From assembly GCA_005884255.1 (NCBI GenBank), contig VBDL01000076.1, forward strand, positions 1 to 7,369: a stretch of 7,369 bases of DNA. Reading direction: 5' to 3'. The first letter of the stretch is position 1, and each line of letters opens with the position of its first letter. Shown here piece by piece: positions 5,649 through 7,369 of this stretch. A program made the position numbers and the translations under genes. The notes below the pieces were generated by a model. That model searched no databases and had not been told where the DNA came from. It worked only from the letters and a program-made list of their open reading frames with translations. Source of the DNA: Betaproteobacteria bacterium (lineage in GTDB: Bacteria > Pseudomonadota > Gammaproteobacteria > Burkholderiales > Burkholderiaceae_C).

Positions 5649-6014
5649 ATGTTGCAATTGAAGCATTGGCAAGACGCGGTCAACGCCATCCTCGGCGCTT
5701 GGCTGGTCCTCTCGCCGTGGGCCATGGGCTTCCAGGGAGAGACGATGGCGATGTCCAACGCCGTCATCGTCGGCTTGGCGCTCATCGCCGCGGCGCTTGG
5801 CGCGATCTTCGTGCCGCGGGCCTGGGAAGAATGGACCGAGGGTGCGTTGGGTGTGTGGCTGGTCGTGTCGCCGTGGGTGCTTGGCTTCGGCGGCTCTTTC
5901 GGCCCGCGGCTCGATGCTGTGGTGGTCGGCATCCTCGTCGTCGCGCTGAGCGCGTGGACGCTCGCGACCGACAAGGACTACATCGCCGCGTTGCGCAAGC
6001 ACACGGCGCAGTGA
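5649..6014 (+). CDS. SPW-repeat integral membrane protein
   Basis: A 121-residue membrane protein with two copies of the SPW repeat: LSPWAMGF at 21-28 and VSPWVLGF at 73-80. Each copy has a helix leading into the SPW motif and a second helix after it, giving four predicted membrane helices at about 11-27, 38-56, 66-80 and 88-104, with charged linkers (PRAWEEWTEG between repeats, a Lys/Arg/Asp tail at the end). The function of SPW proteins is not established. The ATG at 5649 is preferred over the in-frame GTG at 5640 because AGGAGG ends at 5640, eight bases before the ATG, and would overlap the GTG. It is a single gene, convergent with the PepSY gene ten bases downstream, and a possible ECF promoter precedes it, which would suit an envelope-stress gene. 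Confidence 0.87.
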   Translation: MLQLKHWQDAVNAILGAWLVLSPWAMGFQGETMAMSNAVIVGLALIAAALGAIFVPRAWEEWTEGALGVWLVVSPWVLGFGGSFGPRLDAVVVGILVVALSAWTLATDKDYIAALRKHTAQ

Positions 6015-6024
6015 TCGGCCCCCT

Positions 6025-6690
6025 CTAGATCGCCGCCCACAGGAACCCCCCACTGGCCACCAGGGCGGCCAGGCTCGCGGCCACGGCCGAGAGCCTGAGG
6101 GGGTGCAGCCGCGTCCACAGCAGCAGCCCGGTGAGCGACAGCACGATGAGGGCGCCGGCGACGCTGTCGGAAAGCAGCACCCAGAAGGCGCTCACGCCGC
6201 TCGCGGTGTGCAGCCGCATCAAGGTGCCGATCGGCGTCGCGTCCTGCGTCTCGACCTTGACGAAGCGGTTGCCGACGAAGTACTCGGCGCTCACCGCCTT
6301 GTGCGGCGCCTGCAGGTTGAAGCTCCAGCGCTCGGGCTGCTCCACCGTGCGCTCGCCCCAGGTCACGCGGCGCGGCGGATCGGCCTTCGCGCGCGACTGC
6401 AGTCCCTGGAACTGCAGCTCGGCTTGCAGCCATGCGGCCATCGCTTCGGGGCTGTCGAAGTCCTGCGTCAACTTCAGTTGCGCAGTTCGCTGCACCTCCT
6501 TCTCGACCGGGATCTTCAGCAGCGCGCGATGGTTCATCAGCAGCCCGGTGGCACCGAACACGAGGCCGAGCGCAGCGCCCCATAGGCCGACATACAGGTG
6601 GATCTTGCGCAGCCAGCGCACGAACAGTGCGCTGCGCCGATGGGAGCGCTGAGCCGACGTGAGCACGGATCGCTCGATGACTGCGCTCAT
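6025..6690 (-). CDS. PepSY-associated TM helix protein (iron/siderophore locus)
   Basis: A 221-residue inner-membrane protein of the PepSY-TM type. It has a basic N-terminal tail, then RKIHLYVGLWGA and a first membrane helix up to LLMNHR (about 29-55), a periplasmic domain (about 56-157), a second helix introduced by LMRLHTASG (about 158-192), and a final helix at about 199-220. The His residues beside the helices (His31, His54, His161) are typical of PepSY-TM proteins, some of which reduce or process iron-siderophores at the inner membrane. The PiuC-type gene upstream supports an iron role, but the activity is not shown. The ATG at 6690 has GGGAGGG six bases upstream. The frame stays open through the upstream hairpin insert to an ATG at 6768 that overlaps the piuC stop; this would add 26 residues of repeat-encoded sequence and lacks a ribosome site. 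Confidence 0.8.
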   Translation of the reverse strand: MSAVIERSVLTSAQRSHRRSALFVRWLRKIHLYVGLWGAALGLVFGATGLLMNHRALLKIPVEKEVQRTAQLKLTQDFDSPEAMAAWLQAELQFQGLQSRAKADPPRRVTWGERTVEQPERWSFNLQAPHKAVSAEYFVGNRFVKVETQDATPIGTLMRLHTASGVSAFWVLLSDSVAGALIVLSLTGLLLWTRLHPLRLSAVAASLAALVASGGFLWAAI

Positions 6691-6768
6691 TGGCACCCTC
6701 CCGCTGCGCGGGGTCCCTCCGAGAGGGACATCGCGCCCCCTTCGGAGCGGCCGTGCGGGGGCGCTCAT
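6683..6768. repeat. 78-base hairpin element flanked by 8-base direct repeat
   Basis: Three consecutive stem-loops fill the piuC-PepSY gap: CCCGC/GCGGG (6700-6704 with 6708-6712), GTCCCTC/GAGGGAC (6713-6719 with 6723-6729, loop of three) and GCGCCCCC/GGGGGCGC (6733-6740 with 6757-6764). The unit is bounded by exact copies of GCGCTCAT at 6683-6690 and 6761-6768. On the minus strand this is ATGAGCGC, which is both the PepSY start and the piuC stop overlap. It looks like a small palindromic repeat inserted at an ancestral ATGA junction; RNA folding or attenuation between the two genes is also possible. Confidence 0.6.
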
Positions 6769-7369
6769 GCGTGGGCCCACATACGCAGCAGGTTGTGATA
6801 GCAGCCGGTGAGCTGCAGGCGCGCGGCCTCGTCGGCCTCGGTCTGCGCGAGGCGCTGGATCGCCGTGTCGAGATCGAGCAGCAGCGTGCGCTGGCCGACG
6901 TCGCGCACCATGCTCTGCGCCCAGAAGAAGCAGGCCAGGCGCGCACCGCGCGTCACCGGCTCCACGCGATGCAGGCTGGTCGACGGATAGACGATCAGGT
7001 GGCCGGCGGGCAGCTTCATCGAGTGCGCGCCGTAGGTGTCGTCTATCAGCAGCTCGCCGCCGTCGTAGTCGTCCGGGTCGCTCAGGAACAGCGTGGCCGA
7101 CACGTCGGTGCGCAGGCGCTCGGCGCTGCCGGGAATGAGGCGCAGCGCGTTGTCGACATGATTGCCGAAATGCGCGCCGCCCTCGTAGCGATTGAACAGC
7201 GGCGGATAGACGCGCGCCGGCAGCACCGCGCTGACGAACAGCGGGTGCCGCTCCAGCGCGGCAAGCACGATGTACCCCAGCTCGCGCGCCAGCGGCGAGC
7301 CTTCGGCGAGCTGGCGGTTGCGCTTCACCCGCCCGCCCTGGTGGCCGGCGGTCGAGAGGCCGTCGACCC
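6765..7369 (-). CDS. piuC: PiuC-type PKHD Fe(II)/2-oxoglutarate dioxygenase (runs off right edge)
   Basis: The C-terminal roughly 200 residues of a PKHD-type hydroxylase, normally about 226 long, so only some 25 N-terminal residues are missing. The iron ligands are visible as HVD (His at 7160-7158, Asp at 7154-7152) within FNRYEGGAHFGNHVDNA and the distal His at 6971-6969 in STSLHRVEP. The 2-oxoglutarate-binding Arg is at 6941-6939 in TRGARLACFFW. The family end YHNLLRMWAHA is intact. Translation continues upstream of the GTG at 7328 with ...VDGLSTAGHQGGR, matching the PiuC N-terminal region, so that GTG is not the start. PiuC genes accompany TonB-dependent siderophore receptors and are usually iron (Fur) regulated; the receptor would be expected to the right of the window. 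Its TGA overlaps an ATG at the edge of the hairpin element. Confidence 0.9.
   Translation of the reverse strand, partial: VDGLSTAGHQGGRVKRNRQLAEGSPLARELGYIVLAALERHPLFVSAVLPARVYPPLFNRYEGGAHFGNHVDNALRLIPGSAERLRTDVSATLFLSDPDDYDGGELLIDDTYGAHSMKLPAGHLIVYPSTSLHRVEPVTRGARLACFFWAQSMVRDVGQRTLLLDLDTAIQRLAQTEADEAARLQLTGCYHNLLRMWAHA

Noticed and set aside
6015..6024. Terminator between the convergent SPW and PepSY genes
   Set aside because: Only ten bases separate the stop codons and no stem-loop fits there.
7326..7328. GTG as the start of the PiuC protein
   Set aside because: The frame stays open to the window edge and the added residues match the PiuC family, so the gene is truncated by the window, not short.
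1..7369. tRNA, rRNA, riboswitch, CRISPR, integrase or transposase signatures
   Set aside because: I found none by eye on either strand; the only repeats are the two palindromic spacers.

Overview
The window is high-GC, densely packed DNA of the kind found in Betaproteobacteria, probably order Burkholderiales. The composition, the DUF4337, SPW and PiuC proteins, and the G/C-rich palindromic spacers fit that group. The assignment is inferred from gene content, not from a database search. I read twelve protein genes, two of them cut by the window edges. There are no RNA genes, CRISPR arrays or transposases, and no gene-free stretch exceeds 300 bases.

Left part (1-2774). The start of an MFS transporter and a DUF4337 membrane protein lie in tandem on the minus strand. 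Facing away from them is a small secreted protein with two cysteines after its signal peptide. A palindrome-rich spacer follows, then an RNase Z-like metallo-beta-lactamase-fold hydrolase on the minus strand. Divergent from the hydrolase is a 73-residue protein with two CxxC pairs, whose stop codon overlaps the end of the next operon.

Centre (2771-5536, minus strand). This is the main content: a compact four-gene operon, in transcription order mec (JAMM peptidase), cysO (ubiquitin-like sulfur carrier), moeB/moeZ-like (rhodanese plus E1-like adenylyltransferase) and cysM (PLP-dependent cysteine synthase). All three junctions are ATGA start/stop overlaps. The set matches the protein-thiocarboxylate cysteine pathway known from Mycobacterium: MoeB-rhodanese adenylates and thiolates the CysO C-terminus, CysM uses the thiocarboxylate to make CysO-cysteine, and Mec releases cysteine. 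The carrier does not end in Gly-Gly but in Gly-Gly-Ser-Ala-Ser, so it probably needs trimming before use, most plausibly by the adjacent JAMM peptidase. The two glycine codons (GGA GGC) also form the Shine-Dalgarno sequence of moeB.

Right part (5585-7369). An SPW-repeat membrane protein is read rightward behind a sequence resembling an extracytoplasmic-function (sigma-E type) promoter. It converges on a two-gene minus-strand unit: a PepSY-type membrane protein downstream of a PiuC-type Fe(II)/2-oxoglutarate dioxygenase cut by the right edge. Such pairs usually belong to siderophore/iron uptake loci. Between these two genes sits a 78-base insert made of three consecutive hairpins and bounded by an 8-base direct repeat that contains the ATGA start/stop sequence.
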